This document shows, piece by piece, positions 1 to 8,347 of a stretch of DNA of 31,615 bases. The first letter of the stretch is position 1. Each line of letters starts with the position of its first letter. The stretch covers positions 1 through 31,615 of the forward strand of contig JBBSHE010000032.1 in the NCBI GenBank assembly GCA_038253325.1, read 5' to 3'. The position numbers and the translations under genes were made by a program. This stretch comes from JBBSHE01 sp038253325 (GTDB lineage Bacteria > Actinomycetota > Actinomycetes > Propionibacteriales > Nocardioidaceae). The notes below the pieces were generated by a model. The model was not told the DNA's origin and made no database searches. It worked only from the letters and a program-made list of their open reading frames with translations.

Positions 1-1
1 A

Positions 2-703
2 GCCCCGGCCAGGAAAGCTCCGGCCAAGAAGGCCTCGGCGATGAAGGCCTCGGCGACCCCGCCAGACGACAAGGTGGCCAAGAAGGCTCCGGTCAAGAAA
101 GCCCCGGCGAAGAAGGTCCCGGCGCAGGCAGTGGCGGCCAAGAAGGCGCCGGCCAAGAAGGCTCCGGCGAAGAAGACAGCGCCGGCCAAGAAGGCTGCGG
201 CGAAGAAGACAGCGCCGGCCAAGAAGGCTGCGGCGAAGAAGACAGCGCCGGCCAAGAAGCCGACGAAGCAGCCAGCCAACAAGGCTGCGTCGACGATTCC
301 GAGAAGGCTGTCCCACCTCGCGGTCCGTCCCGGGGAGACCCCCTGGACCGCAAGACAGCTCGAGCAGGTCCGGGAAACGCTGCGAGACGACGCCGTCCGG
401 CTGAAGGCGGAGATCGAGGCGGCCAGCGAGGAGATCGACCAGCTGCTGCGGCAAGGTGGTGAGGGAGCGGGCAACGACCAGGCAGACGTCGGGTCTCACA
501 CGTTCGAGCGCGACCATGAGATGTCGCTGCAGAAGAACGCGATCGACAACCTGCGAATGGTCGAGGATGCCCTGGAGCGTATCGCGGACGGCTCCTACGG
601 TCTGTGCCAGTCCTGCGGCCGGCCGATCGGAAAGATGCGGCTGCTCGCATTCCCGCGTGCGACACTGTGCCTGGAATGCAAGCAACGCGAGGAACGTCGC
701 TGA
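2..703 (+). CDS. TraR/DksA-family zinc-finger protein with histone-H1-like Lys/Ala/Pro tail (5' partial)
   Basis: The reading frame is open from base 2, so the true start lies before the window; the ATG at 41 is inside the same Ala/Pro/Lys-rich run and need not be the start. The N-terminal part consists of AKKAPAKK and AAAKKTAPAKK repeats, resembling the C-terminal tails of histone H1 and actinobacterial HU. A helical stretch with the pattern of the DksA coiled coil follows (around LEQVRETLRDDAVRLKAEIE). The C-terminus carries a four-cysteine zinc finger, CQSCG then CLEC, typical of TraR/DksA proteins. DksA relatives bind the RNA polymerase secondary channel; the basic tail suggests added DNA or RNA contact, which is inference. 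The next gene, lspA, overlaps or abuts its stop. Family assignment is firm; the function of this tailed form is not known to me. Confidence 0.85.
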   Translation, partial: APARKAPAKKASAMKASATPPDDKVAKKAPVKKAPAKKVPAQAVAAKKAPAKKAPAKKTAPAKKAAAKKTAPAKKAAAKKTAPAKKPTKQPANKAASTIPRRLSHLAVRPGETPWTARQLEQVRETLRDDAVRLKAEIEAASEEIDQLLRQGGEGAGNDQADVGSHTFERDHEMSLQKNAIDNLRMVEDALERIADGSYGLCQSCGRPIGKMRLLAFPRATLCLECKQREERR

Positions 704-1218
704 CCGACGACGCGGACGCCACCCCCCAACGACCCCGCGGGGTGACGCTTGTGCTGTTTTCCATTGCAACCGCGGCGACATATGCCGTCGATCAGGTCAC
801 CAAGTACGTTGCCATCCGCGATCTCGATCCGGGCCGGCCGAGAGACCTGGTCGGCAGCGCGCTGAGACTGAACCTCACCCGCAACCCTGGTGCGGCGTTC
901 AGTGTCGGCACGGGCTACACCGCCGTGCTGACCCTCGTCGCGATCGGCGTCATCGTGTTCATCATCAGGGCCGCCCGCCGGCTCGGCAGTCCGAGCTGGG
1001 CACTTGCGCTCGGTCTGATCCTCGGTGGGGCGCTCGGGAACCTGACCGACCGCCTTGTTCGTGAGCCGGGGCCGTTTCGCGGTCACGTCGTCGACTTCCT
1101 CGAGCTGCCGCACTGGCCGATCTTCAACGTCGCCGACTCCGCCATCTGTGCGGCGGCCGCGCTGTTCGTCTGGCTCACCGTCCGCGGGGTGAGGATCGAC
1201 GGCAGCGTGCAACGGTGA
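676..1218 (+). CDS. lspA: Lipoprotein signal peptidase (signal peptidase II)
   Basis: Inner-membrane aspartic peptidase that removes the signal peptide from diacylglyceryl-modified prolipoproteins. About 180 residues with four predicted membrane helices. Family motifs are visible: DQVTKY in helix 1, NPGAAFS, GNLTDR with catalytic Asp (about residue 125) and FNVADSAI with the second catalytic Asp (about residue 154). The start is uncertain. ATG at 676 overlaps the dksA-like gene by 28 nt and has no clear Shine-Dalgarno. CTG at 700 is preceded by GAGGA at 689-693 and would give a 4-nt stop/start overlap like many junctions here. GTG at 742 is also possible. It is translationally linked to the upstream gene and to the downstream pseudouridine synthase (GTGA overlap). 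Confidence 0.93.
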   Translation: MQATRGTSLTDDADATPQRPRGVTLVLFSIATAATYAVDQVTKYVAIRDLDPGRPRDLVGSALRLNLTRNPGAAFSVGTGYTAVLTLVAIGVIVFIIRAARRLGSPSWALALGLILGGALGNLTDRLVREPGPFRGHVVDFLELPHWPIFNVADSAICAAAALFVWLTVRGVRIDGSVQR

Positions 1219-2147
1219 GCGGGGAGCTGCGGGCCCTTCGGGTTCCGGACGGCGTGTCCGGGGAACGGGTCGACACGGCGGTGGCGCGCGTGTTCGGCCT
1301 GTCACGCACCAAGGCCGCCGAGCTCGTCCGCCTGGGTGACGTGCGCGTCGACGACGCCGTGCCTGCGAAGTCGGAGCGCGTGATCGCTGGTGCGCTCCTT
1401 GAGGTTCGGATCCCGGAGCACGAGACATCGGGAGAGGCTGCCGCGCAACCTGTCGACGGTCTCGAGATCGTGCACGATGACGATGCGGTCGTCGTCGTGG
1501 ACAAACCGGTCGGTGTCGCCGTCCATGCCAGTGTCGGGTGGACCGGACCGACCGTACTCGGCCACCTGCGTGCGGCCGGGATCATCGTCGCAACGTCGGG
1601 TGTGCCAGAGCGGCAAGGTGTCGTACAACGCCTCGACGTCGGGACGAGCGGTCTCATGGTGGTTGCGAAGTCCGAGCAGGCGTACTCGAAGCTCAAACGC
1701 GCGTTCAGGGCGCGGACCGTCGACAAGACCTACCACGCACTGGTACAAGGCCATCTCGACCCGCTGGTCGGCACGATCGACGCCCCGATTGCGCGCCACG
1801 CCCGCCACGACCACAAGTTCACCGTCGCCGCCGGTGGTCGGGCCAGCGTCACGCATTACGACACGTTGGAGGCACACCGGTACGCCAGCCTGCTCGAGGT
1901 CAAGCTCGAGACCGGTCGGACGCACCAGATCCGGGTCCATCTGAGTGCCCTGCACCATCCGTGCGTCGGCGACCTGACCTATGGTGCCGACCCGGTGCTC
2001 GCGCGTCGGCTCGGCCTGGGTCGACAGTGGCTGCACGCGGCCAGGCTCGGCTTCACGCATCCGGCCACCGGTCGGTTGGTCGAGTTCAGGTCGCCGTACC
2101 CGGCCGATCTCGGACACGCGCTCGCCGTCATTCGGGACTCCGACTGA
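1215..2147 (+). CDS. RluA-family rRNA pseudouridine synthase (RluD-like)
   Basis: Isomerises uridine to pseudouridine in RNA, by family most likely 23S rRNA. An N-terminal S4 RNA-binding domain covers about residues 12-65 (SRTKAAELVRLGDVRVDD). The catalytic domain follows, with VVVVDKPVGV, the signature RLDVGTSGL carrying catalytic Asp141, and the C-terminal ETGRTHQIRVHL motif. Length (310 aa) is normal for RluD-type enzymes. The GTG start overlaps the lspA stop by 4 nt (GTGA); lspA-rluD adjacency is a common bacterial arrangement. The exact target uridine cannot be told from sequence, so I give no specific symbol. Confidence 0.93.
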   Translation: MSGELRALRVPDGVSGERVDTAVARVFGLSRTKAAELVRLGDVRVDDAVPAKSERVIAGALLEVRIPEHETSGEAAAQPVDGLEIVHDDDAVVVVDKPVGVAVHASVGWTGPTVLGHLRAAGIIVATSGVPERQGVVQRLDVGTSGLMVVAKSEQAYSKLKRAFRARTVDKTYHALVQGHLDPLVGTIDAPIARHARHDHKFTVAAGGRASVTHYDTLEAHRYASLLEVKLETGRTHQIRVHLSALHHPCVGDLTYGADPVLARRLGLGRQWLHAARLGFTHPATGRLVEFRSPYPADLGHALAVIRDSD

Positions 2148-2196
2148 CCTCGTCAGTGGGTCGAGTGTCGGTGCCCAGGTCGACGATGGGCTCGCG

Positions 2197-2280
2197 TAGG
2201 CTGACGGCTTACTTCCCCAACGGCTGCCGGTCGCCACCAACCGGCTTGTCTGCGCACGCCCGACAGGAGGCGCTCTCTCG
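2197..2280 (+). promoter_or_regulatory. Putative dnaE promoter and leader
   Basis: TAGGCT at 2197-2202 fits an actinobacterial -10 box (TANNNT), giving a start near 2209 and a leader of about 72 nt. The leader contains a 6-bp hairpin (GCCGGT 2226-2231 with ACCGGC 2240-2245) and ends with a strong AGGAGG at 2265-2270, 10 nt before the dnaE ATG. No good -35 box is seen. This is pattern matching only. Confidence 0.4.
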
Positions 2281-5200
2281 ATGGCGAGCAACTCGTCGTT
2301 CGTGCATCTGCACGTCCACACCGAGTTCTCGATGCTCGACGGGGCCGCCCGAGTCAAGGAGCTGATGTCCGAGGCGGCCCGGCTCGAGATGCCGGCGCTC
2401 GCCATCACCGACCACGGCAACATGTTCGGTGCCTTCGAGTTCCACCGGGTCGCCACCGAGCATGGGATCAAGCCGATCATCGGCGTCGAGGCCTACCTGA
2501 CACCGGGCACCAGCCGCTTCGAGCGACGCCGGGTCCAATGGGGCAACGGTGGCGAGGACGACGTCTCCGGAGGTGGCGCCTACACCCATGCCACGCTGCT
2601 CGCGGAGACGACGCGGGGGATGCACAACCTCTTCGCACTGAGCTCGAAGGCCTCGGTCGAGGGACAGTTCTACAAGCCGCGGGTGGACCGCGAGCTGCTC
2701 CAGCAGCACGCCGATGGCATCATCGCGACCACCGGTTGCCCGTCGGGTGAGGTGCAGACCCTGCTGCGCCTCGGTCGAGCCGGCGACGCGATGCAGGCCG
2801 CCGCCGACTTCCGTGACATCTTCGGGAGCGACAACTACTTCGTCGAGTTGATGGACCACGGACTGCGCATCGAGGCCCGGGTGCGCGACGGCCTGCTGAC
2901 GATCGCTCAGCAGCTCGCGATCCCGCTGCTGGCCACCAATGACCTGCACTACACCCGTCGCGCCGACGCCGTGGGCCACGCGGCGCTGCTGTGCGTGCAG
3001 TCCGGATCCACGTTGGCCGAGCCGAAGCTCAGGTTCGACGGAGACGACTTCTACCTGAAGGCTCCGGCCGAGATGCGCGACGTATGGCGCGACCTCCCGG
3101 AGACGTGCGACAACACGCTGCTGGTGGCCGAACGCTGCCACGTCGACTTCGACCTGGGGGCCAACCTGATGCCTCAGTTCCCGGTGCCGGAGGGCGAGAC
3201 CGAGGAGTCGTGGTTCGTCGAGGAGGTGGAGGCCGGGCTGAACCGCCGGTATCCCGGCGGGATCCCCGCGGACGCCCGGGAGCGGGCGGATCGCGAGACG
3301 GGGACCATCCTCCAGATGGGTTTTCCCGGGTACTTCCTGGTGGTGGCCGACCTGATCGGTTGGGCGAAGATCCACGGCATCCGGGTCGGCCCAGGCCGTG
3401 GGTCCGCGACCGGATCGATCGTCGCGTACGCGTTGGGGATCACCGAGCTCGACCCCCTCGTGCACGGGCTGCTGTTCGAGCGGTTCCTCAACCCTTACCG
3501 GATATCGATGCCGGACATCGACATCGACTTCGATGAACGTGGACGTGGCGAGGTGATCAAGTACGTCACCGACAAGTACGGGGATGACCGGGTCGCCCAG
3601 ATCGTCACCTACGGCACGATCAAGGCCAAGCAGGCGATCAAGGACTCCTCGCGCGTGCTCGGGTTCCCGTTCGCGATGGGCGATCGGATCACCAAGGCGA
3701 TGCCGGCGCCCGTGATGGGCAAGGACGTGCCGCTGTCGGGGATCTTCGATCCCGGCCACGGCCGCTACGCCGAGGCCGGCGAGTTCCGTGCCCTCTACGA
3801 GTCGGACCAGGACGTCCGCACGATCGTAGACACCGCGCGCCAGCTCGAGAACCTGAAGCGTCAGTGGGGTGTCCACGCGGCCGGTGTCATCATGTCGAGC
3901 AAGCCGCTCGTCGAGGTCATCCCGGTGATGCGGAGAGACCAGGACGGCGCAATCATCACCCAGTTCGACTACGCCGCCTGTGAGTCGCTCGGACTGCTCA
4001 AGATGGACTTCCTGGGCCTCCGGAACCTGACCGTGCTCGACGACGCCCTGGCCAACATCAGGGCAAACCGGGGAGTCGAGCTCGAGCTCGAGAAGCTGGG
4101 GCTCGAGGACTCCGCGACGTACGACCTGCTCGCCACCGGTGAGACGCTCGGCGTCTTCCAGCTCGACGGCGCACCGATGCGCCAGCTGCTCCGCCAGATG
4201 CAGCCGGACTCGTTCGAGGACATCGCCGCCGTGCTGGCGCTGTACCGGCCCGGCCCGATGGGCGCGAAGAGCCACACCAACTACGCTCTCCGCAAGACCG
4301 GTCGCCAGCCGATCACGCCCATCCATGCGGAGCTCGAGGCACCCCTCAGCGAGATCCTCGCGCCGACGTACGGCCTGATCGTCTACCAGGAGCAGGTGAT
4401 GGAGATCCCGCAGAAGCTCGCGGGGTACTCCCTGGCGGAGGCGGACCTGCTCCGGCGGGCGATGAGCAAGAAGAAGAAGGCGGAGCTGGACGCTCAGTTC
4501 GAACGGTTCCGGGACGGGATGCTCTCCAACGGCTACTCCCCGCACGCGGTCAGGACGCTTTGGGACATCCTGGTCCCGTTCTCGGACTATGCCTTCAACA
4601 AGTCGCACACCGCCGGCTACGGCCTTGTTTCGTACTGGACCGGCTATCTCAAGGCCAACTACCCCGCCGAGTACATGGCGGCGCTGCTCTCCAGCGTCAA
4701 GGACTCCAAGGACAAGATGGCGGTCTATCTCGGCGAGTGCCGCCGGATGGGCATTCTTGTGCTGCCCCCCGACGTGAACGAGTCGGAGGGTACGTTCACC
4801 ACGATCGACAAGGACATTCGCTTCGGGCTTTCTGCGATCCGCAACGTCGGTGGCCATGTGGTCAACGCGATCGTCGACTCGCGGGCTAACGGCAAATTCA
4901 ACGACTTCGCGGATTTTCTCGACAAGGTGCCGGTTCAGGTCTGCAACAAGCGTGTCATCGAGTCGCTCGCCAAGGCGGGCGCGTTCGACTCGCTGGGACA
5001 CGGCCGGCGGGCGCTGGTCGCGATCCACGAGTCCGCGGTCGACCAGGTTCTCGACGCCAAGCGCAACGAGGCGATCGGGCAGGAATCGTTGTTCGGGGGC
5101 CTCGACGACGCCGCGTTCGGTTCGGTGAGCGTACGGGTTCCCGAGCTCGACGAGTGGGACAAGCAGACCAGGCTGGGGTTCGAGCGGGAGATGCTCGGGC

Positions 5201-5796
5201 TCTACGTCTCCGACCACCCGCTGATCGGTGTCGAGCACGTGCTGCGAAAGGCGAGCGACCTCACGATCGGCTCCCTGGTCTCGGACGAGGAGCGCCCCGA
5301 GGGCACCGTCGTCACCATCTGCGGGCTGATCACCGGACTTCAGCGCAAGCAGAACCGAAAGGGCGACATCTACGCAGTGCTCACGGTCGAGGACCTCGAC
5401 GGCTCGGTCAGCGTCATGGTCTTTCCCAGCCTCTACCGTCAGGCGTCGACGCTGTTGCTCGAGGACGCCGTCGTCGTGGTCAGGGGCAAGGTACGCCGCC
5501 GCGACGACGCGGTCGAGGTCCACGCGTCCGACCTGATGGCGGTTGACATCACCGATGTGCCGTCGGACCAGCCGGTCGTCATCACAATGGCGGCCGGCAA
5601 GGTGACCACTCCGGTGATCGACCAGCTGAAGGACGTCCTCGGCACCCATCCCGGGCTCGCCGAGGTACACCTGCGGCTGACGTCCACGGCCAGGACGATG
5701 GTGATGAGGCTGGACGACCGACTGCGGGTCGAACCCGGTCCGGCCCTGCGTGCCGACCTGAAGGCACTCCTCGGTTCGGGCTGCATGTCCTCCTAG
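2281..5796 (+). CDS. dnaE: DNA polymerase III alpha subunit (replicative, DnaE1 type)
   Basis: Catalytic subunit of the replicative polymerase, 1171 aa, normal for DnaE. An N-terminal PHP domain has its metal-binding motifs intact (HLHVHTEFS at residues 9-17, DHGNMFG), which in actinobacterial DnaE1 is associated with proofreading activity. The C-family palm follows: GPGRGSATGS, PDIDIDFD at about 411-418 with catalytic aspartates, and KMDFLG with the third catalytic Asp near 576. FNKSHTAGYG lies in the fingers/tandem HhH region. An OB-fold is present near the C-terminus (about 1030-1110). The gene has its own leader with AGGAGG and is separated by 133 bp from the pseudouridine synthase. Its stop codon lies in a long inverted repeat. 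Confidence 0.98.
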   Translation: MASNSSFVHLHVHTEFSMLDGAARVKELMSEAARLEMPALAITDHGNMFGAFEFHRVATEHGIKPIIGVEAYLTPGTSRFERRRVQWGNGGEDDVSGGGAYTHATLLAETTRGMHNLFALSSKASVEGQFYKPRVDRELLQQHADGIIATTGCPSGEVQTLLRLGRAGDAMQAAADFRDIFGSDNYFVELMDHGLRIEARVRDGLLTIAQQLAIPLLATNDLHYTRRADAVGHAALLCVQSGSTLAEPKLRFDGDDFYLKAPAEMRDVWRDLPETCDNTLLVAERCHVDFDLGANLMPQFPVPEGETEESWFVEEVEAGLNRRYPGGIPADARERADRETGTILQMGFPGYFLVVADLIGWAKIHGIRVGPGRGSATGSIVAYALGITELDPLVHGLLFERFLNPYRISMPDIDIDFDERGRGEVIKYVTDKYGDDRVAQIVTYGTIKAKQAIKDSSRVLGFPFAMGDRITKAMPAPVMGKDVPLSGIFDPGHGRYAEAGEFRALYESDQDVRTIVDTARQLENLKRQWGVHAAGVIMSSKPLVEVIPVMRRDQDGAIITQFDYAACESLGLLKMDFLGLRNLTVLDDALANIRANRGVELELEKLGLEDSATYDLLATGETLGVFQLDGAPMRQLLRQMQPDSFEDIAAVLALYRPGPMGAKSHTNYALRKTGRQPITPIHAELEAPLSEILAPTYGLIVYQEQVMEIPQKLAGYSLAEADLLRRAMSKKKKAELDAQFERFRDGMLSNGYSPHAVRTLWDILVPFSDYAFNKSHTAGYGLVSYWTGYLKANYPAEYMAALLSSVKDSKDKMAVYLGECRRMGILVLPPDVNESEGTFTTIDKDIRFGLSAIRNVGGHVVNAIVDSRANGKFNDFADFLDKVPVQVCNKRVIESLAKAGAFDSLGHGRRALVAIHESAVDQVLDAKRNEAIGQESLFGGLDDAAFGSVSVRVPELDEWDKQTRLGFEREMLGLYVSDHPLIGVEHVLRKASDLTIGSLVSDEERPEGTVVTICGLITGLQRKQNRKGDIYAVLTVEDLDGSVSVMVFPSLYRQASTLLLEDAVVVVRGKVRRRDDAVEVHASDLMAVDITDVPSDQPVVITMAAGKVTTPVIDQLKDVLGTHPGLAEVHLRLTSTARTMVMRLDDRLRVEPGPALRADLKALLGSGCMSS

Positions 5797-5835
5797 TGTC
5801 GCGTCTCGAGGGACCTCTGATGCGCGACACTAGGA
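5791..5835. repeat. 13-bp perfect inverted repeat spanning the dnaE stop codon
   Basis: Left arm TCCTAGTGTCGCG (5791-5803) and right arm CGCGACACTAGGA (5823-5835) are exact reverse complements around a 19-nt loop. The left arm contains the dnaE stop TAG (5794-5796). The right arm contains most of a -10-like TAGGAT (5831-5836) for the next gene. It could end dnaE transcription (there is no U-tract) or be an operator or RNA switch for the downstream gene. Confidence 0.75.
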
Positions 5836-5842
5836 TCAAGGC
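5831..5842 (+). promoter_or_regulatory. Putative leaderless promoter of the DUF2567-like gene
   Basis: TAGGAT (5831-5836) is followed by 6 nt and then the ATG at 5843, so a start site at the ATG would give a leaderless mRNA. The same spacing recurs at hisD, hisI, lgt, pyk and xth. AGGA within the hexamer could alternatively serve as a Shine-Dalgarno with 7-nt spacing if transcription comes from dnaE. Confidence 0.45.
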
Positions 5843-6457
5843 ATGTCTCACTCGCCGGAGCCGGCTCACTCGTCTCCGAGCGTAGTCAGCGGCCCGGCGG
5901 TGCATCCACATGAACCTCATCCGAACTCACCGGACGGCCAAGAACCGACGGGTCGTCTCGTTGCCGAGTCGTTGGTCTTCGTGCTGGTCTCGGCCATGGC
6001 CGGTGTCGCAGTGGCGTATCCCCTGGCGCGGACCTGGGTCGCGCTCGCCTCACCGCCGCGCCTCATGGTGTCCGGTGGGGGTGTGTCGTACGGAGAGTCG
6101 GAGATGAATGCGCTGACCGGAATCCCGGGATGGTTCGTCGTGATCGGCATGGTCGCCGGGTTGGCTGGTGGTGCGCTGCTCGCCTGGTTCGGGCGCCGGT
6201 ACGGCCAGCTGGTCGTCGTCGCAGCGTTGCTGTTCTCGGTGACGGCGGCCGTCCTGACCCGCGCGATCGGCATCCACTGGTTGAGCGCGCCCTCCCTGCG
6301 TGACCAGCTGGACACCGCCGCCAACGGTGACACCGTACAGATGCCGGTGCAGCTCGGATCACGCTCGTTGTTGCTGGCCTGGCCGGTCGGAGCCCTGGCC
6401 GGTGTGGTCGCGGTCGTCGCCCTGCTGTGGCCTCGGAAGGAACCTGACGTCCCGTAG
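5843..6457 (+). CDS. DUF2567-like four-helix membrane protein
   Basis: A 204-aa protein with a hydrophilic, Pro/His-rich N-terminus (about 1-37) and four predicted membrane helices at about 40-62, 97-117, 123-143 and 176-197. A periplasmic loop lies between helices 1 and 2. The layout and sequence style match the DUF2567 family found in actinobacteria, for which I know no function. It lies between dnaE and a DUF3352-like gene, whose promoter-like TAGGCT overlaps its stop codon. The family name is from memory of the pattern, so moderate confidence; the gene itself is well supported by position, codon use and topology. Confidence 0.7.
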   Translation: MSHSPEPAHSSPSVVSGPAVHPHEPHPNSPDGQEPTGRLVAESLVFVLVSAMAGVAVAYPLARTWVALASPPRLMVSGGGVSYGESEMNALTGIPGWFVVIGMVAGLAGGALLAWFGRRYGQLVVVAALLFSVTAAVLTRAIGIHWLSAPSLRDQLDTAANGDTVQMPVQLGSRSLLLAWPVGALAGVVAVVALLWPRKEPDVP

Positions 6458-6495
6458 GCTCGTCCGACGCGGTAACTCGACCCGAGGAGTACGTG
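6455..6495 (+). promoter_or_regulatory. Putative promoter and ribosome binding site of the DUF3352-like gene
   Basis: TAGGCT at 6455-6460 overlaps the preceding stop codon and fits a -10 box, with a predicted start near 6467. GAGGAG at 6484-6489 lies 6 nt before the ATG at 6496 but only 3 nt before the GTG at 6493, so the ATG is the better start. Confidence 0.4.
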
Positions 6496-8343
6496 ATGTC
6501 GTTCGACCAGCCGAGCACCGGACGCAGCGAGCCCACCCAGGTCAATCCGATCACGCCCAACCCCTACGGGTCGTCTGGATCAACCGGACCGTACGGGCCG
6601 CCCGGACCAAGTGCGCCGTCCGGACCGTACGGACCGCCTGGACCGAATGCGCCGTCCGGACCGTACGGACCGCCCGGACCGAATGCGCCGTCCGGACCGT
6701 ACGGACCGCCCGGACCGTACCAGGGAGTTGGTCCGGCCGGACCCGACCAGCTGGGTGGTCCTGATGGCCCCGGCGGGCCGGGCGGCTACGGCGGCTACGG
6801 CGGCTACGGGTATGGATCGCCGCCGCGCCCGAGTCGACGTGGTCGAGCCGCGCTCGTGATCGCGCTCATCCTCGTCCTTTGCATCGGCGGCGGAGCGTTC
6901 GCGTTCGTCAAGTTCGACCCGTTCGGCGTCTTCAAGGCCGGACCGGACGCATCGGCCGCGATGCCGGCGAACACGACGGCGTTCGTCGGGGTCAACCTCG
7001 ACCCGAATGCCAGTCAGAAGGTCGCGATGCTCCAGTTCCTGCTGCACTTCGACGCCTTCAAGAACGCCTCCGACGTGACGAGCTCAGCCGAAGACGTCCG
7101 CAAGCGTCTGATCGAGCAGGCACTGTCGAGTGCCCTCTGTCAGGGCGTCAGCTACGACGCCGACTTTGCTCCCTGGCTGGGTTCCGCGATCGGCGTCGGC
7201 GTGGTCGGTGAGCGATCCAGCTCCGACGACGCCGTCGTCGCGATCAAGGTCGACGACCAGTCCAAGGCGACGGCCGCGCTCACCAAGATCCGCACCTGCG
7301 CGGCGTCAACCAGCGACTCGACCGACAACTTCGGGTTCGCGTTCGAGCACGGGTTCGTACTTCTCGCGTCGTCGCAGGACCAGGCGACGGCATTTGCACA
7401 GGCGGCCGACCAGCAGTCCCTCGCCGACACGGCGAGCTTCAAGAGCGACATGGGCGCCCTCGGTGAACGCGGGGTCGCGACGATGTGGGCGGACCTGTCG
7501 GTGTTGACGAACCTGGCTGGCCGCACCAACCCACTCGGCACCGGTTCGCAGCCGAACGTGCCGATTGCGCACGGGTCCCGGATCGCCCTGACCTTCCGGT
7601 TCCAGGACAACGTGGCGGAGATCGCTGCCGTGGGGACGTCGGACGCAATCCCGGCGCCGACCACGATCAGCAACCAGGTCGGCAAGCTTCCCGCGGACAC
7701 GTCGATGGCGTTCTCGTTGTCAGGCGGAAAGAAGTGGGTGGCGACCGGGTGGGACAAGCTCACCAGGTCATTGAGCCCGACCGACGTCGACCAGCTCGTT
7801 ACCAAGGTCAGCGAGCAGTCCGGTCTACAGCTCCCCGGTGACCTCGAGACGCTGCTCGGGGACAATGTCCTGTTCGCCGGTTCGGTTCAGGGCCTGGACC
7901 CGAACCAGAACCCACAGCCCAGCGACATCCGCGCGGGCGTCCGTTTCACCACGGACCTCACCGCCTTCAACGAGATGTGGTCGCGGGTCCAGCCGAAGAT
8001 CGAGGCGTCGATGAACGGCAACCCGAGCCCCCTCGTCAAGGAGGACTTCGGCACCGGCACCGCGATCTCGCTGAACGGTGACTACTCCGACGAGCTGGCC
8101 CACCCGAACGGAACGCTCGGGGCGAGCAGGGCGTTCACCGACGCCGTCGGGCCGAACTGGCAGAGCTCCACGGTGCTGATGTACGTCAACATCCACGACT
8201 TCACCCAGGTGTTCCATTCCCAGATCGAGCAGAGTGCGCCCAACCAGGTCTCGGACATCGACCAGCTCCAGTCCTTCGCCCTGACCGGGAGCCAGGACGG
8301 CAACTACGGCAAGGTGTCGATGAAGCTCACCCTGACCGGCTGA
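6496..8343 (+). CDS. Single-pass membrane protein with Pro/Gly repeat tail and DUF3352-like extracellular domain
   Basis: A 615-aa protein. The cytoplasmic N-terminus (about 1-110) is low complexity: four copies of a 12-residue Pro/Gly unit (SGPYGPPGPNAP type), then GGYGGYGGYG. RPSRRGR precedes one membrane helix (about 116-138), giving an N-in, C-out topology. The roughly 470-residue exterior part begins with MPANTTAFVGVNLDP and contains repeated ligand-type sandwich features like DUF3352 proteins, whose role is unknown to me. Pro-rich cytoplasmic tails of this kind are common on actinobacterial envelope proteins and may bind partners. It converges with the LonN gene, with only 4 bp between the stops. 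Confidence 0.75.
   Translation: MSFDQPSTGRSEPTQVNPITPNPYGSSGSTGPYGPPGPSAPSGPYGPPGPNAPSGPYGPPGPNAPSGPYGPPGPYQGVGPAGPDQLGGPDGPGGPGGYGGYGGYGYGSPPRPSRRGRAALVIALILVLCIGGGAFAFVKFDPFGVFKAGPDASAAMPANTTAFVGVNLDPNASQKVAMLQFLLHFDAFKNASDVTSSAEDVRKRLIEQALSSALCQGVSYDADFAPWLGSAIGVGVVGERSSSDDAVVAIKVDDQSKATAALTKIRTCAASTSDSTDNFGFAFEHGFVLLASSQDQATAFAQAADQQSLADTASFKSDMGALGERGVATMWADLSVLTNLAGRTNPLGTGSQPNVPIAHGSRIALTFRFQDNVAEIAAVGTSDAIPAPTTISNQVGKLPADTSMAFSLSGGKKWVATGWDKLTRSLSPTDVDQLVTKVSEQSGLQLPGDLETLLGDNVLFAGSVQGLDPNQNPQPSDIRAGVRFTTDLTAFNEMWSRVQPKIEASMNGNPSPLVKEDFGTGTAISLNGDYSDELAHPNGTLGASRAFTDAVGPNWQSSTVLMYVNIHDFTQVFHSQIEQSAPNQVSDIDQLQSFALTGSQDGNYGKVSMKLTLTG
6583..6720 (+). repeat. 36-bp in-frame tandem repeat, about 3.8 copies
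   Basis: Units begin at 6583, 6619, 6655 and 6691, the last incomplete. Each encodes one 12-residue SGPYGPPGPNAP-like unit. Copies 2 and 3 differ at a single base that I can see, and copy 4 matches them up to its truncated end, which suggests recent unit duplication rather than selection on sequence alone. Confidence 0.9.
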
Positions 8344-8347
8344 CCCG

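Noticed and set aside
2209..5670. Open frame of 1153 codons on the minus strand opposite dnaE
   Set aside because: Shadow of dnaE caused by high GC: composition is Arg/Asp/His/Val-rich with no domain, and dnaE on the plus strand has complete catalytic motifs.
8344..8347. Bidirectional terminator between the DUF3352-like and LonN genes
   Set aside because: Only 4 bp separate the stops and no strong stem with U-tract is seen around them.
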